DNA from: Arion vulgaris
Taxonomy: Eukaryota > Mollusca > Gastropoda > Stylommatophora > Arionidae
NCBI GenBank assembly: GCA_020796225.1
Contig: CM036761.1
Coordinates: forward strand, 32,756,928-32,820,927
DNA: 64,000 bases
Reading direction: 5' to 3'
Positions 23,565 through 33,964 of the stretch are shown one piece after another (position 1 is the first letter of the stretch; the number at the start of each line of letters is the position of its first letter). The notes under the pieces are model-generated. The model saw only the letters and a program-made list of their open reading frames with translations, did no database searches and was not told the origin of the DNA. The position numbers and the translations under genes were made by a program.

Positions 23565-26500
23565 CTGAAAGAATACAATACAAGATATTGGATAAGTTGA
23601 TAGTTATAACCTGCACAATAATAAATCTTCTTCTTCTTCAAATGCTCCATATCAACCACTCGTTAACCTCTCTGTGATTTGAATGTGGTCTGAGCTTAAG
23701 AGCGATTGTAAATTGTGCCATTTAAGCACCTACAAGTAGGCCAGCACATTAAATTTATGCGATACTTTTTATTTACTAGGACACCACACGGCGAAACAAT
23801 AAATGAATAGATAGATATAATGAATGAATTCGATGCATATTTTGAAGCCATGTGAACTCATACATCTTAGTAGCTTGATATGTAAGCTGTATTTCTTCCT
23901 CATATTTGATGCAGAAATCCAGATCAATGTTTGAGGATCTAAACTACAGGTACCCCTGAAGTCGTAGAAGGCACACCTGAATAGTGGAAGACACTAATAA
24001 CAAGGAAAGTAGGCCTTCAAGCAAAAAGCAGTCAGAAGTGCCATACAAGGCCCTCTGACTATGCCTGAATTCATAGTCAGCGAATACATAAGAAGATGCA
24101 GAAATCAGTTCACCCACCACACTGTCAATTGCCTACATCTAAATAGAGGTCTTTGTGTTGTGGGGATACAATGCTCATCTCTTGTTTCAAAAGTACAGTG
24201 ATCATATATTTTAATGTAGGTGAGATCAAGTTCCTAGTCTTAATGGAGATGAACAATAAAATGTTGGTCAGTGTTCAAGTTCAGGACATATCAGAACCAT
24301 CGGCAGTTGAGTAATCAATAAGAGTCGGCATACACCACTCTCTCTCATTTGTGCCATTTTCATCCTGGTTGAGGCATAGGCCCTCAACAAACTCATGCTG
24401 TCTTCATATTTTAAGCTATTTCCTGCAGTTCCTTCAAGCTGTTCCATATTTTGTTTATCTTTTCTCCACGTATTTCTAGATTTGCCTCTTTCGCTTTCCC
24501 TTCATTTGACTTGTTTCCCTAAATTTTCTAGCAGATGGGATAGCCAGCCCCAAAACAAAATCCTAACTTTGTTGTCTCTTGTGACATACTTTGTATGTCG
24601 CAGTGTTACTATTGTTTGCTTCCCTTGTGGACCCCATCAACGCATAGGCGCTGGAAAGCCACTGCCCGGGTTATATTAATTAAACATGATAACTAAATTT
24701 ATACAGATTTCACCATTCTGAAAATCACATCAGAAACCCCACCGGTACTACAGAAATTGTGCACAGCTGCTGAGATCTTCTTGTGTAAAAAGAAAAAAGA
24801 GAGAGATGGGAACACATGGTTATTTACTGAGGTGCAATGATGATGGCCTAATCATTCAATCTAAAGCTTAAGGAAGCAATTTACAGGCATCTGGTAGAAA
24901 GTAAAAGAGCAGAGGGGTTACTTGGGTTCAAGAATGTGTGCTAACATAATATTTAGGTAGTAGACATTTGTCCACCTTTGATCAGTCTCTGATCACACTA
25001 AGTTGAGATGACCCTGAATAGACATCTTGTATTGGGCAAAGACAAACTTCAGAAGAGAAAAGAAACACTAGCTAAACATAAGGTGAGATTGGCACATCAG
25101 CCATTTTTTTATGGATGCATTATTGTTTAGTCAACCATGACAAAAGAAGACTAGTAATACTATCTCACCATAATTGTATCCCCTTGCTAGGAAATACATA
25201 GGGATAAAATTGCACTAACAGAAGTAACACAGAGATCAAATATTAACAGCTAAAGCAGAAAGATTTTCTTCATTGCCCTGGGTTTTACCCCATATGGCTC
25301 AGTCCCTCTCCGCAGAAATGGCATGCAATTTTTATATTAATCTCAATATTAACAGCTACCTTATGTAATTCTCCATTAGCACAATGCCAGACAATCCCTT
25401 CCACTTGACCTTCACTGGATGAGCTATCAAACCAGTTGTACAAGGCATCATAATTCATTGGATGTGGACAGGATAAAGACAAGCTGCCATGAGGTACGAG
25501 AATATGTATGGGACATTTTTTGCTACCAACATCTGGAAGACAAAAAAACAAGTCTAAATAAGTATGAAAATATTTAATACCAATTCCCGCCATTTGCATG
25601 TAGACCCCATTACTAAAAAATATAAACTTTGAAATGGTCATTATCATTCAACTCTTTGTCTCAGGAGACAGGTTTTGCATCATGCAGTTTGTTCTGTGCT
25701 GAATCAGGTCTGTTGTGGCTGTAATGACCTATTCGGGAGCAGCATTGTCCCAGTTGCTGCAGGTGAAACTAGAGCTGATGCAGAGAATGGTCTCTCTGCT
25801 TGCGAGGCCTGCCTATCTTTGGCCAACCGCTCCCAATTTTCTTTGTCTATGCTGCAGGAAGTTAGATCACGCTTGCAGGTGTCAATGAAGAGTACTAAAG
25901 GGCGCCTATGCGGCCTAGTACCAGTTATGAGTTGGCCATATAGAATGTTCTTTGGGATTCTACCATCACTCATACAGCACACGGTCATGGTCTAAATAGT
26001 TGGAATGCCAGAACAGTAAAGGATTTCTATATTGGAGAGATAATGCAGTGAATGACTCATACATGCATGCTTAATGTCATACTAGTTTTTAAACTGTTTT
26101 AAAAAAGTGTGCCTTAATAAAAACATTGATTAAAATCTGAATTGGAAAGTAATTAAATATATTAATGTTTGTGATTTGTTTCCATCATTATCACTCGCTG
26201 TCCCCAAGTTGAATAGAATAAAAAAAAACAAGAATTGACTTCAATACACCAAGTTTCTTCATATTGCTCAGCTCCTCTCCACAGAAATATCATGTTCTCA
26301 AGAGTATTGCACAAACCCCGTCGATTTGACAATCCTAAGAACCTTCGGATTATATGCATTTGAGAATATTTTATAAATTACAAATAGTGAGAACTGAAGT
26401 TGAGCCCCTGTGTGGTTACCGCATGGATATGGAGAAGACTGCAGATAAACGTAATGATCTAACATGACCAGGGATCTGAACAAAGAAAATGAGAAATGTA

Positions 26501-29500
26501 ACAGTATTAAATAATAAAATTATAAAAAAGTAGGAGAATCTGCAATACTCAAGATTAGTTATTGGTTAATGAACTGATGTCACAGCACGATGGGCAGACC
26601 CATGGGTGCTCAGTCTCCTCCAACAGATTTTGAAGGGTATGCATACTGATGGTTCCTGTGGCTTGCTGGTTAAACACACTTCTCTCTCTGCCCCTCAAGC
26701 AACCATCACTACTTGTATAACATGTAATTCCAAACTCCCTAAATCCCTCTATTGATTCAACATCTATTTTAGTGTCCTCATCCGACAGCAGCAGGCCGCT
26801 AAGAGAATGAATAACTTCTCCCTTATTCATCCTAAACTCCCCAACAATCGATGCTTTCGCTGCAAGCATGTCCGCTCTCTTGTTGCCGTAAACACCCACA
26901 TGCCCAGGACAGTAGATTCCCATGACTCTCTGGAGGATCTCAAGATTAGAAAAAGTAACATCGTATCAAACAGGATAAACTTACTGTATGGATTGCCATT
27001 TATATTGGTGCCTATCAGTTCACAAGTCTGACCACAGAGAGATGAGAGTGGAATAGACTCTATAATCAAGTCACTGCTGTCCTCCTCAGATTCTCTATGT
27101 AGTGTTAGATAACAACATAACAAATTAGATTTTAAAAACTGAATAAGATATACATTACAATTTACTTAGTTCAGACATGCAGTGTTAAACTATTATTGTA
27201 TATTATACTTCTTTCATGCAAGTATATTTTATAACAAGTATTTTAAATTTTTACTGAGGCGTGTTCAATTCCACAGTGGTCACGGAATATTATTCAGACT
27301 ATAATGACTCTCAAGTTGACCCAGTTTCAATTGGGTACCAGAAAAAGCACTGAGAAGCAAAGGTGACTGGCATGATATTGACCACATCACTCATCATGTG
27401 TCAACTGTTACAAATATACAGGCCTAACACCATATTACCCAATATATATCAACATATGAAAAGGGTTCCTTTGTTTTTATTTCAAAGTAACTGCTTTTCT
27501 AATACACAAATTCTCATGTTGCTGTCTTAGTGTTACTTTAGTTTTATGTTCCCTTGGATGTTATTTATATTACTTTTGTTTGCTTCCGGAACATGAGCAA
27601 CACTAGATATACATTTATGATTTTCCGTAGTTCTATATCACTGCAAAATCTTTTTCTTGTGAATGTACAAATGTACTGTTTATCATAAAAATAGAACATA
27701 ATAGGACACAGAGAAGAGGTTTAACGGAAGTGAAAGACAGATGTTTTATGTAGAGAGAACTTTCCATTGAGAGATGGTGAGTGAGGTTACAGAAGACACA
27801 GCGAAGAGGTTTAACGGAAGTAAAAGACATATGTCTGATGTAGAGTGAAATGGAGAGGGTGAAAGAGACGGTTACTTTCCATAGCGAGATAATGAGTGAT
27901 GAGTGAGGTCACAGAAGACACAGAGAAGAGGTTTATGGAAGTTAAAGACAGAATTCTGATGTAGAGAGAAATGGAGAAGATGACAGAGACAAGTGAAATT
28001 AGAGTTTGTAGTCGCAGACCTATGTACTCAAGAATGTTTAAAGACTGATTATGCATCGATGTGGCTAAGTAATTAGAAAGGCTGCATCCACAATTAGAAC
28101 CTTGACTTAATTGTACTGTGTTTTCCTATATGGCTCCGTCCCCAATGACAAAAATGCCATGATATCTGTTGAGAGTGTTGCACAAACTTCGTAGCTCCAG
28201 CAACAACCCTTGGGATCTTGTGATAAAATGGTCCATGTGATTCGAACCCAAAACCTTCAGTACGACAGGTAAAAATCTTAACCACTTCACCAGAGACACC
28301 CCCAATTGTATTGATATGTAACTTGACCGAGGTATAAAGCTTACTAAATGGTGTGAAACAATTTTCACCACAAAATACCTTAGCACAAGAGCTAATCCAG
28401 ATACATAATCGACAGCAGAAAGATGCCAACAGTGTTGTCTTGAATTTAGTTCCACTGGGACCCAACCTGGTTTAAAATATTTCAAGAAAAGTTAAATAAA
28501 TTATAGCTCAAGTAAATTTTGTTGTAAGTATCAATACAAATAGTTAATTATAGATAATATTAAAAGGTATTACATTGCACTTGAAAATATTTGCAAGACA
28601 ACTTAGTCATAACAAAGCAAATATACTATTAATAATAAGAAATAATACTAGAAGAAAGTGGGGGTCTGTAGCTTAGCGGTAGTGAGCTTTATCACAACCC
28701 ACAAGTACCTCGTTCAAACTCTGAGGTAGGTAGTTTGGAAGCAAATTTGTTTCAATGGATATTTGCGAATGGTAAAAATATACCCTAGAAAGCAATGGCA
28801 AACTACTGACTTTATAAGTGGTGCCTAGAAAATTGACAACTCATTTACTGTGGTTGATGGCTACGTCCTGTAAAGAATATGCTAGGATTTTCATTCATTA
28901 ACAGAAAATAATTTACTTCACACTTGACATCAAGAATAAGAAATAATTTGATTCTTCAGTCAAAACAAACAAAAAAGTCAGCTAACATTAACTCCATTAA
29001 GTCCCTGGTATCGGCTCAGAGGGCAAGTGCTCCATGCCTAAACACTGATGGCAGTGTTCTCCACATCGCAAGTCAGAATGTTAATTGACCTTCAAAAATA
29101 TGACTACAACCATCTTTAGTTGCAACAGTTTAGCACAAAAATGGCTGCTCTCCACAACAAAACTGTTTTCTAGCGATGAATGTATTACTTGGATTGTGTT
29201 TTCATAATATGAGTGTGCGTGCACAGCTTAGTAAAACTGTACTTCAATATGACATCTAGGCCTACCTGCTATTTAACAGCCTAACAAGCTGTAGTCGTTA
29301 CTGCCTGTAATACTGCTTTTTGGGACAGCGCAGGACAGGTGAGCAGTGGAATTTAATGGCTGCATGGCTAGTACAGTCACAGCGAAACTGTTCAGGTTAG
29401 GTTATTTTCTTTATGTCCTCAACAGAAAAAAACTCCATGGCCTTATCATGGATTGAACTCGGTCTCCGCATTGGAGCCATGCTTTAATCCATTCGACCAG

Positions 29501-32500
29501 ACGCTCCACTACACAAGTTTTAGTATGTGCTAGAAATATATTAGATGATTCAGACATGTCTATCAGTGAAATAATCAGATTTCTTCTTTTTCTTTGTGTT
29601 AGGTTTTGTACGCTTGTCTAAACCATGAGATGGGTTGCCTCTATGAAGCTGCATGTCAGTTGGAGTTCCTCGAGAATTCCTCATAGCTTGCTATGTAAGC
29701 TTCATTCATGAGACCATGTTTCGTTGGTGTATGTATGATGGACATCACTGCAGGATGTGCTCTGGAGTCTGTGTTTCTCTCTGATATGCACACTGTGCTG
29801 TCTGAGCAGGCTTTATTCTGTGCATGTGGTCGTTGAGCCTGCAGTGACCTGTTATTAAGCGAAAGATTGCTGTGTGCTGTTTAGTCTGCTGTGGGTTTGT
29901 TGCCTCCACAACTCTTTGTATTCTCACTTGATATGTGTCTTGATTTCTGGTAATGACACTGGTTGTTTGTGATGTATCAATTTAATCAGATTTGAATAAT
30001 AGAAGTCCTAAACAAGTGATCATTTTGTAAAACTACAGTACTTTGTTATTACATGTTTAAACAAGTGATAGCATCTCAGCTAGCACACTTAAAGACAACA
30101 ACAAATACAAATAGGAACTAATATTTAGTTATATACAGTGGATACAAGATAAAACATTGCCCACACAAAATGTGGACCACAGAAATAACAGCAGCAGTGA
30201 AAGACACCATGTTCAAAGTGCACACAAGAGCTCATTTCAGAAATCGCTTCCTACCTCAAAGCTGTGAGGTAAAAATGATTAGAAAAGACTAGATTGAGCT
30301 ATACAAAAAACAAAACAAAGCATCTGTTCTTTCTTTTCTCTAATCTTGTTCTGCCTCACAGTCAGGAAAAGATTTCTAGAATGGGCTTTTGTGTGCACTT
30401 CATAAACAGTGTTTTTCACCGCCAGTTATTTCTGATCTCCACTTTTTGCGTGGGCGGCCTTTTGCTTTGTATCCATTGTATCAGAGTAATTAAAAAGACT
30501 ACAACCCGTAGTCAGCTGACCTGGAGTATGTCCAATACTATCAGGCAATGCTACACCATTTTTAACTTCAAGACGCCGGGCTGGTATCCAGTGTGTTGGC
30601 ACTTCCTGACAGTTACAAAACATGGGGAGAAAAAACACAGTAGCAACAAAGATAAACGACAGTTGACTCACTTGTTTACATAAAACAAATAGCATAAGAC
30701 AGAGGTCCCCAAAGTAGTCAATATGTCAACCCCTGAGCTAAATACATCATTTCTGACTTTTAACTAGTTCAATAGAAAGGTAAAATGACTGTATTTTCCC
30801 ACTATTGTCTAATGTTATTTATCTCTGTTATATAATATAATCTCTGTAATGTTAATTATATTCCAATATTGTGCTTGATGAAGAAATCATGGATTGCATA
30901 AATGAGTAGGATATAAAAAAAACAATGTTTGGACACCCCTGATCTAGTGTTAACGATAATTATTGCTGAATTGCTTCTCACATTAAACTTCATGACATAA
31001 ATAACAACTGAATTTTTTTTTTAATAAGGTATAACCAATTATGATTTAAATTTAATAATTGTACTAACAGTCTTCTGTTGTCACTTTTTACTAGCGTAAA
31101 CTATCAAAATATATATATATTCTGAGAATCCCATGGACTGCTAAAATGACTAATATGGAGGTGCTAAATGAGGTCAAGACACAGATAAAGCTTATCTTCA
31201 ATATAAGAAAGAGGCAGTTATCATTTTTCGGGCATGTGATGAGAAAGGGAGGTTTAGATAACAACTGGTAAAATCGAGGTGAGACAAGACAGAGGAAGAC
31301 AGAGTGAGAAAATTTTGGATAGCCCGACGTCATGGCATGGAAGAGCATTAACATCTAAGATGATAGCAAACACCAGAGAAAGAGATTTGTGGAGATCCAT
31401 GATCGCCTACGAGAGCCGCTGTAGCGTAGTTGTTAGTGAACTCGCTCGCAAGGCTGGTGGTCTGGGTTCAGCTCCCGCAATGCGCGTGGAATTTTTCCCA
31501 ACCGCGACGGCTCTCAGGTCGACCCAGCCTCAACTGGGTACCAGACATGCTCTGGGAAAGTAAAGGCGGCCGGCGTGATGCTGACCACATCACCCATCGT
31601 GTGCCGACGGTCAATGAAAAATACAGGCCTGACACTGTATTGACCTATATACCACGAGGTATGAAAGGGTTCCTTTTCTTTTACTTTACTTTTATGATAG
31701 CCTACGCCAGCTGGCACTGTACCTGATGATGATTTATATATACATGATTATACTTTTTTCTAAATCTTAAGAGCTTTCATATAAGAGAAAATACAATATA
31801 TGTTTTAATGCAACATCAACATACCTTAAAATCTTTACTTGCATCCCAGGAAAAATCTACAGTATATGGCTTCTCATTTTCTTTAATCTTCTGCAAAGAT
31901 TTCTTATACTGGGCAAGTCTTCTTTCACCTACTTTACTTGGTTTGCGATCATGGCGAGCCCACAACCAAGGCAGACCTAAAGTAGATGATGTGAATTCAA
32001 GAACAACAAATCAGGAAAAGTGTGAAAGAAAGTTTCAAATTAGTACAACAACATACACAAATTACATTATAAGATAAAGTGGTTTGACAGAATAGATAAT
32101 GAGTAGGCAACAAAGATTTCAGATGACAACAAAGTTAATGCATATTGCAAGTTCAATAGGAAATAACAATTCTAGAACTTCAGATTTTGTGGTTTATCTG
32201 TGGCATTGATGTAATGTTCCCACTGCACACTCAGCGCATATTTCTAGTTCACGTGAAGCGATGGGATTATTATTTCAGTGATCCCTGATCTCAGTGTAGG
32301 TAAGATTGGGGGTCTCAATGGTGACGTCATTTTCCTGTCGTACTGAAGGTTGTAGGTTCGATTCTGGGTCAAAACACATGCAATTTTTTCATGAGATTCC
32401 TAGAATTGTTGCATCAGCTACGGAGTTGGTGCTTTGTGCAATGCTCTCAGCAGATGACATGCCATCACTGCCGACAGGGATGGAGGCATATGGGGAAACC

Positions 32501-33876
32501 AAGCGCAATGAAGTCAATCCTTCGCCTTTGGACCCTTTTAGTGTAGGTAAGATTAACTGCCAAGTAATATCAGAAATGGTTGATAAAACATAGATCCTGC
32601 ATTCTTCTTCTTCTTCTTTGCGTTCGTTCTTACGACCAATTTGAATCACTCTTTGTGATATGTTTGATCTTTGCCAAGAACGTGTATACGTTGCACATTG
32701 GTTTTGTAGGCCCTAAACGCATAGACTTCTACACGTTTAGGACACATGCATCCGATTTCAGCCAACCCAACATTCAAGTTGAACATGTAAAATGCCCTTG
32801 AGAGTTAAAAATCAAACTGAGAAGCTGTAAAGCCATCACAGGGACACAATTTTAGATATAATAAAGTGAAAGTTAATTCCTACCAAATCTATCAGAACGA
32901 AACTGAGAGAGTGATTCCAAACACAAAACACATGAAGAAATCATATGTGCTGGACCTAACAGTGCATATTGCAACCTTGTTGTAACTATTATAAAACATA
33001 CCTTAAGATCAAGTTGAGATACATTTTTGTTGAGAAACTAGTTCTGCAACCACTTACTCATGCTAGGGAAAAAGCGAGAAGTGAGACTCACATAGAAGTA
33101 TGCATAAAGTTAAGCTTATAGCGTAACATTACAATACATTGTAATTTTTCAACATGCGTGGTGAGCTCTTCTAGTGAGATAGTAATAGAAAAATATAAAT
33201 TTTGAATAGAAAAGCTTAATTAAATCTTTCCATGCCAATCACAGCACACCGCGCCATAGTATTTTCGTTGAACGCCATTGACGTACACTGCGCCATTCGA
33301 GTCGTTTCCCGTATAAGAAGTCTTTCTAGTTTTACTTCTACTACAATTTAACCTTGTTATTCTAACATGTTGTCCAGTTTTCTTAAAATTAGTATATAAT
33401 CAGATATATATTTTTTAATTTATTGGCGATTAGTTATTATTTTTAAATAGTTTTTTTTACATCCCTTGAATTAACTGTGTAAAACTGAAGAAAAAAAACT
33501 GCGTATGGAAAGAGTTAAGAGAAATGAACCCTCCCTAAAAAGGAATTCATTTAGAAAATCGTATTCAACAATTACTCATAATGCCCGGCAAAATATCATT
33601 AAAATTATACTTAATTTGAAGTCATACAGTAACAAGAGGACTGAATTATTTACTTTAATAGTTGTTTGCGCACTCACCTTGAAACTCTTGTATTAAGCAG
33701 CATGTGCCATCCAGTTTCTCTGTAACTTTTGCTGATGCAATATCATCTGCCTGAGCTTTCTCTGTCATATCTATAGTAGCTGACACTTTGAATGGCTGAT
33801 ATTGTCTCTTGCTGGATGACACCTCTTTTACAGCTGTTACATAAACACAGGAGATTTTCTGCTCGACTGGATTCAT
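23337..33876 (-). CDS. RLIG1: RNA 5'-3' ligase 1 homologue (C12orf29 family), complete, 7 exons
   Basis: Predicted 344-residue protein joined from exons 33876-33678, 31976-31825, 30605-30521, 28466-28379, 27094-26985, 25532-25360 and 23564-23337 (minus strand, all GT-AG). Human RLIG1, the family reference, is of similar length (about 325) and collinear throughout. Family knowledge: these are ATP-dependent RNA ligases that self-adenylate on a lysine and join 5'-phosphate to 3'-hydroxyl RNA ends. Seen here: the lysine motif TEKLDGTC (Lys54), [10 protein letters not shown] just after it, [26 protein letters not shown] (residues about 200-211), and EGIVWHC (Glu256) followed by HKLHRHH with Lys269. 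No stops or frameshifts interrupt the exons, so it appears functional. The start is the Met that aligns near the family N-terminus. Introns are filled with SINEs and LINE tails. Recognition is from memory of the family, without a search. Confidence 0.93.
23630..23790 (-). repeat. SINE family A, 5'-truncated
   Basis: CTTCTTCTTCAAATGCTCCA through TTTTTATTTACTAGGA. Lies in RLIG1 intron 6. Confidence 0.88.
23950..24095 (+). repeat. Repeat family J
   Basis: GTAGGCCTTCAAGC, then CAGTCAGAAGTGCCATACAA and GCCTGAATTCATAG. A second copy at 41100-41235 ends in (GAA)n. Confidence 0.72.
24150..24340 (+). repeat. SINE family C, 5' part of interrupted copy
   Basis: Contains TAGGTGAGATCAAGTTCCTA, then GTCTTAATGGAGA, matching 39185-39220. 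The 3' part resumes at 24643. Confidence 0.65.
24341..24642 (-). mobile_element. LINE tail and SINE family A fragment inside SINE C
   Basis: 24341-24560 looks like a decayed minus-strand LINE tail. 24565-24642 is the 5' end of a reversed family A SINE (GACATACTTTGTATGTCGCA, then GTGTTACTATTGTTTGCTTC). Together they separate two parts of a family C SINE. Confidence 0.5.
24643..24865 (+). repeat. SINE family C, 3' part
   Basis: GCGCTGGAAAGCCACTGCCC, then TTTCACCATTCTGAAAATCA, then GGTGCAATGATGATGGCCTA. Collinear with 39290-39515 and 54520-54745. Confidence 0.82.
25265..25345 (-). repeat. SINE family D, 3' fragment
   Basis: TTACCCCATATGGCTCAGTC, then CCTCTCCGCAGAAATGGCAT. It ends about 15 bp from the exon 6 splice donor of RLIG1. 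Confidence 0.8.
25360..25532 (-). CDS. RLIG1: RLIG1 exon 6
   Basis: Encodes residues 212-269, starting [16 protein letters not shown] and ending [14 protein letters not shown]. Contains the predicted motif IV (EGIV) and a basic residue at the last codon. Enters in phase 1 and exits in phase 0. Confidence 0.93.
25700..26075 (-). mobile_element. LINE 3' tail fragment
   Basis: The minus-strand frame 25704-25988 reads [17 protein letters not shown], then [20 protein letters not shown], matching the LINE tail pattern R.PK.LLYG.L..G.R, CKRD, W..LA.DR. A decayed C..C..H finger may follow. In RLIG1 intron 5. Confidence 0.82.
26225..26345 (-). repeat. SINE family D, partial
   Basis: TTCATATTGCTCAGCTCCTC, then TCCACAGAAATATCATG and GAGTATTGCACAAACC. 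Confidence 0.78.
26555..26940 (-). mobile_element. LINE RNase H C-terminal fragment
   Basis: Frame 26555-26923 reads [18 protein letters not shown] (RNase H last-Asp motif) and ends [17 protein letters not shown]. Same family as 48490-48960 and 52900-53260. Its upstream end lies close to RLIG1 exon 5. Confidence 0.87.
26985..27094 (-). CDS. RLIG1: RLIG1 exon 5
   Basis: Completes codon 175, then encodes [18 protein letters not shown] and [13 protein letters not shown]. The last string is near-identical to human RLIG1. Donor is A|GTAAGTTT. Confidence 0.93.
27260..27490 (+). repeat. SINE family E, 5'-truncated
   Basis: TTGACCCAGTTTCAATTGGG, then TACCAGAAAAAGC, and at the end GAAAAGGGTTCCTTTG. 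Same body as 31412-31693. Confidence 0.82.
27700..27990. repeat. Direct repeat, 3 copies of about 90-118 bp
   Basis: Each copy carries GACACAG(A/C)GAAGAGGTTTA, then GTAGAG(A/T)GA. Copies start near 27705, 27797 and 27915. In RLIG1 intron 4. Confidence 0.85.
28115..28330 (-). repeat. SINE family D with intact tRNA-like head
   Basis: Read on the minus strand: GGTGAAGTGGTTAAGATTTT (box-A-like), then GGGTTCGAATCAC (box B), then the family D body. The clearest head of this family here; it ends about 50 bp downstream of RLIG1 exon 4. Confidence 0.87.
28379..28466 (-). CDS. RLIG1: RLIG1 exon 4
   Basis: Encodes (G)[20 protein letters not shown], then VSGLALVL, aligned with human GWVPVEKNNKQYCWH. 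Enters in phase 1, exits in phase 2. Confidence 0.92.
28655..28910 (+). repeat. SINE family G (tRNA-derived)
   Basis: The head GGGGGTCTGTAGCTTAGCGG, then TAGTGAGC, has a good box A, and CGTTCAAACTC a box B. The body includes AGTTTGGAAGCAAATTTG and a 3' end GGTTGATGGCTACGTCCTG. Other copies: 44620, 45465 (minus) and 63385 (plus). Confidence 0.87.
29330..29520 (-). repeat. SINE family H (tRNA-derived head)
   Basis: Minus-strand head GGAGCGTCTGGTCGAATGGA, then GAGTTCAATCCATG (box B). The body shares CTAACCTGAACAGTTTCGCT with 22970. Confidence 0.78.
29560..29990 (-). mobile_element. LINE C-terminal fragment (post-RNase H region)
   Basis: Frame 29745-29927 reads [20 protein letters not shown], then [15 protein letters not shown], a recognisable LINE C-terminal zinc-like tail. 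In RLIG1 intron 3. Confidence 0.8.
30136..30290 (+). mobile_element. LINE tail fragment, left arm of an inverted pair
   Basis: TACAGTGGATACAAGATAAA through GCTGTGAGGTAAAAATGATT. The reverse complement of 30330-30485 follows the same sequence with moderate divergence. Confidence 0.8.
30330..30485 (-). mobile_element. LINE tail fragment, right arm of an inverted pair
   Basis: On the minus strand: TACAATGGATACAAAGCAAA through GACTGTGAGGCAGAACAAGA. It is 35 bp from the 3' end of RLIG1 exon 3. Confidence 0.8.
30521..30605 (-). CDS. RLIG1: RLIG1 exon 3
   Basis: Encodes [20 protein letters not shown], then PDSIGHTP, plus the first base of a Gly codon. WIPA is conserved with the human protein; the rest is more diverged. 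Confidence 0.9.
30700..30941. mobile_element. hAT-like MITE, about 242 bp, decayed
   Basis: Imperfect terminal inverted repeats CAGAGGTCCCCAAAG and GTTTGGACACCCCTG. No clear 8-bp duplication remains. Confidence 0.68.
31130..31411 (+). mobile_element. LINE 3' tail, part before a SINE insertion
   Basis: GGCATGTGATGAGAAAGGGA through AGAGATTTGTGGAGATCCAT. The uninterrupted relative is at 47620-47860. Confidence 0.82.
31412..31693 (+). repeat. SINE family E, full length, with target-site duplication
   Basis: tRNA-like head GAGCCGCTGTAGCGTAGTTG (box A) and GGGTTCAGCTCCC (box B). Flanked by ATGATCGCCTACG (31399-31411) and ATGATAGCCTACG (31694-31706), a 13-bp duplication with one mismatch. It sits inside a LINE tail. 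Confidence 0.92.
31694..31735 (+). mobile_element. LINE 3' tail, part after a SINE insertion
   Basis: ATGATAGCCTACGCCAGCTG, then GCACTGTACCTGATGATG, completes the LINE tail interrupted at 31412. Confidence 0.8.
31825..31976 (-). CDS. RLIG1: RLIG1 exon 2
   Basis: Encodes (G)[19 protein letters not shown], then [24 protein letters not shown] is shared with human RLIG1 just after the catalytic lysine motif. Exits in phase 0. Confidence 0.93.
32305..32575 (+). repeat. SINE family D
   Basis: GGGGGTCTCAATGGTGACGT, then GTAGGTTCGATTCTGGGTC (box B), then GCTACGGAGTTGGTGCTTTG and CAATGAAGTCAATCCTTCGC. Confidence 0.86.
32596..32772 (-). repeat. SINE family B, 5'-truncated
   Basis: ATTCTTCTTCTTCTTCTTTG, then CGTTCGTTCTTACGACCAAT, through CATCCGATTTCAGCCAA. 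In RLIG1 intron 1. Confidence 0.92.
33220..33518. mobile_element. piggyBac-like MITE, second family, about 299 bp
   Basis: TTAA at both ends, with inverted TTAAATCTTTCCATGCC and GTATGGAAAGAGTTAA. Relatives at 43489-43790 and 59687-60014. The internal string GTTGTCCAGTTTTCTTAAAA is shared by all three. Confidence 0.85.
33678..33876 (-). CDS. RLIG1: RLIG1 exon 1 (start codon)
   Basis: Encodes [18 protein letters not shown], then QPFKVSAT, then [12 protein letters not shown] with the predicted adenylated Lys54. The Met is preceded by CACAAA. Donor CAAG|GTGAGT. Confidence 0.94.
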
Positions 33877-33964
33877 TTTGTGAGTGTCTGCTCTGTAGAG
33901 TCAAGAAAAATTTTATTTGGCTTCCAGGTGTAATTTAAAGAACTAGCTACTTAAAGTAACGTTC

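Noticed and set aside
25675..25995. 106-codon plus-strand open frame
   Set aside because: It is antisense to a recognisable minus-strand LINE tail.
28655..28730. Possible genuine tRNA gene
   Set aside because: Box A and box B are good, but the cloverleaf ends are poor and the same head with the same body recurs at 44620, 45465 and 63385, so it is a SINE head.
31412..31485. Possible genuine tRNA gene
   Set aside because: It is the head of a 282-bp SINE with its own target-site duplication.
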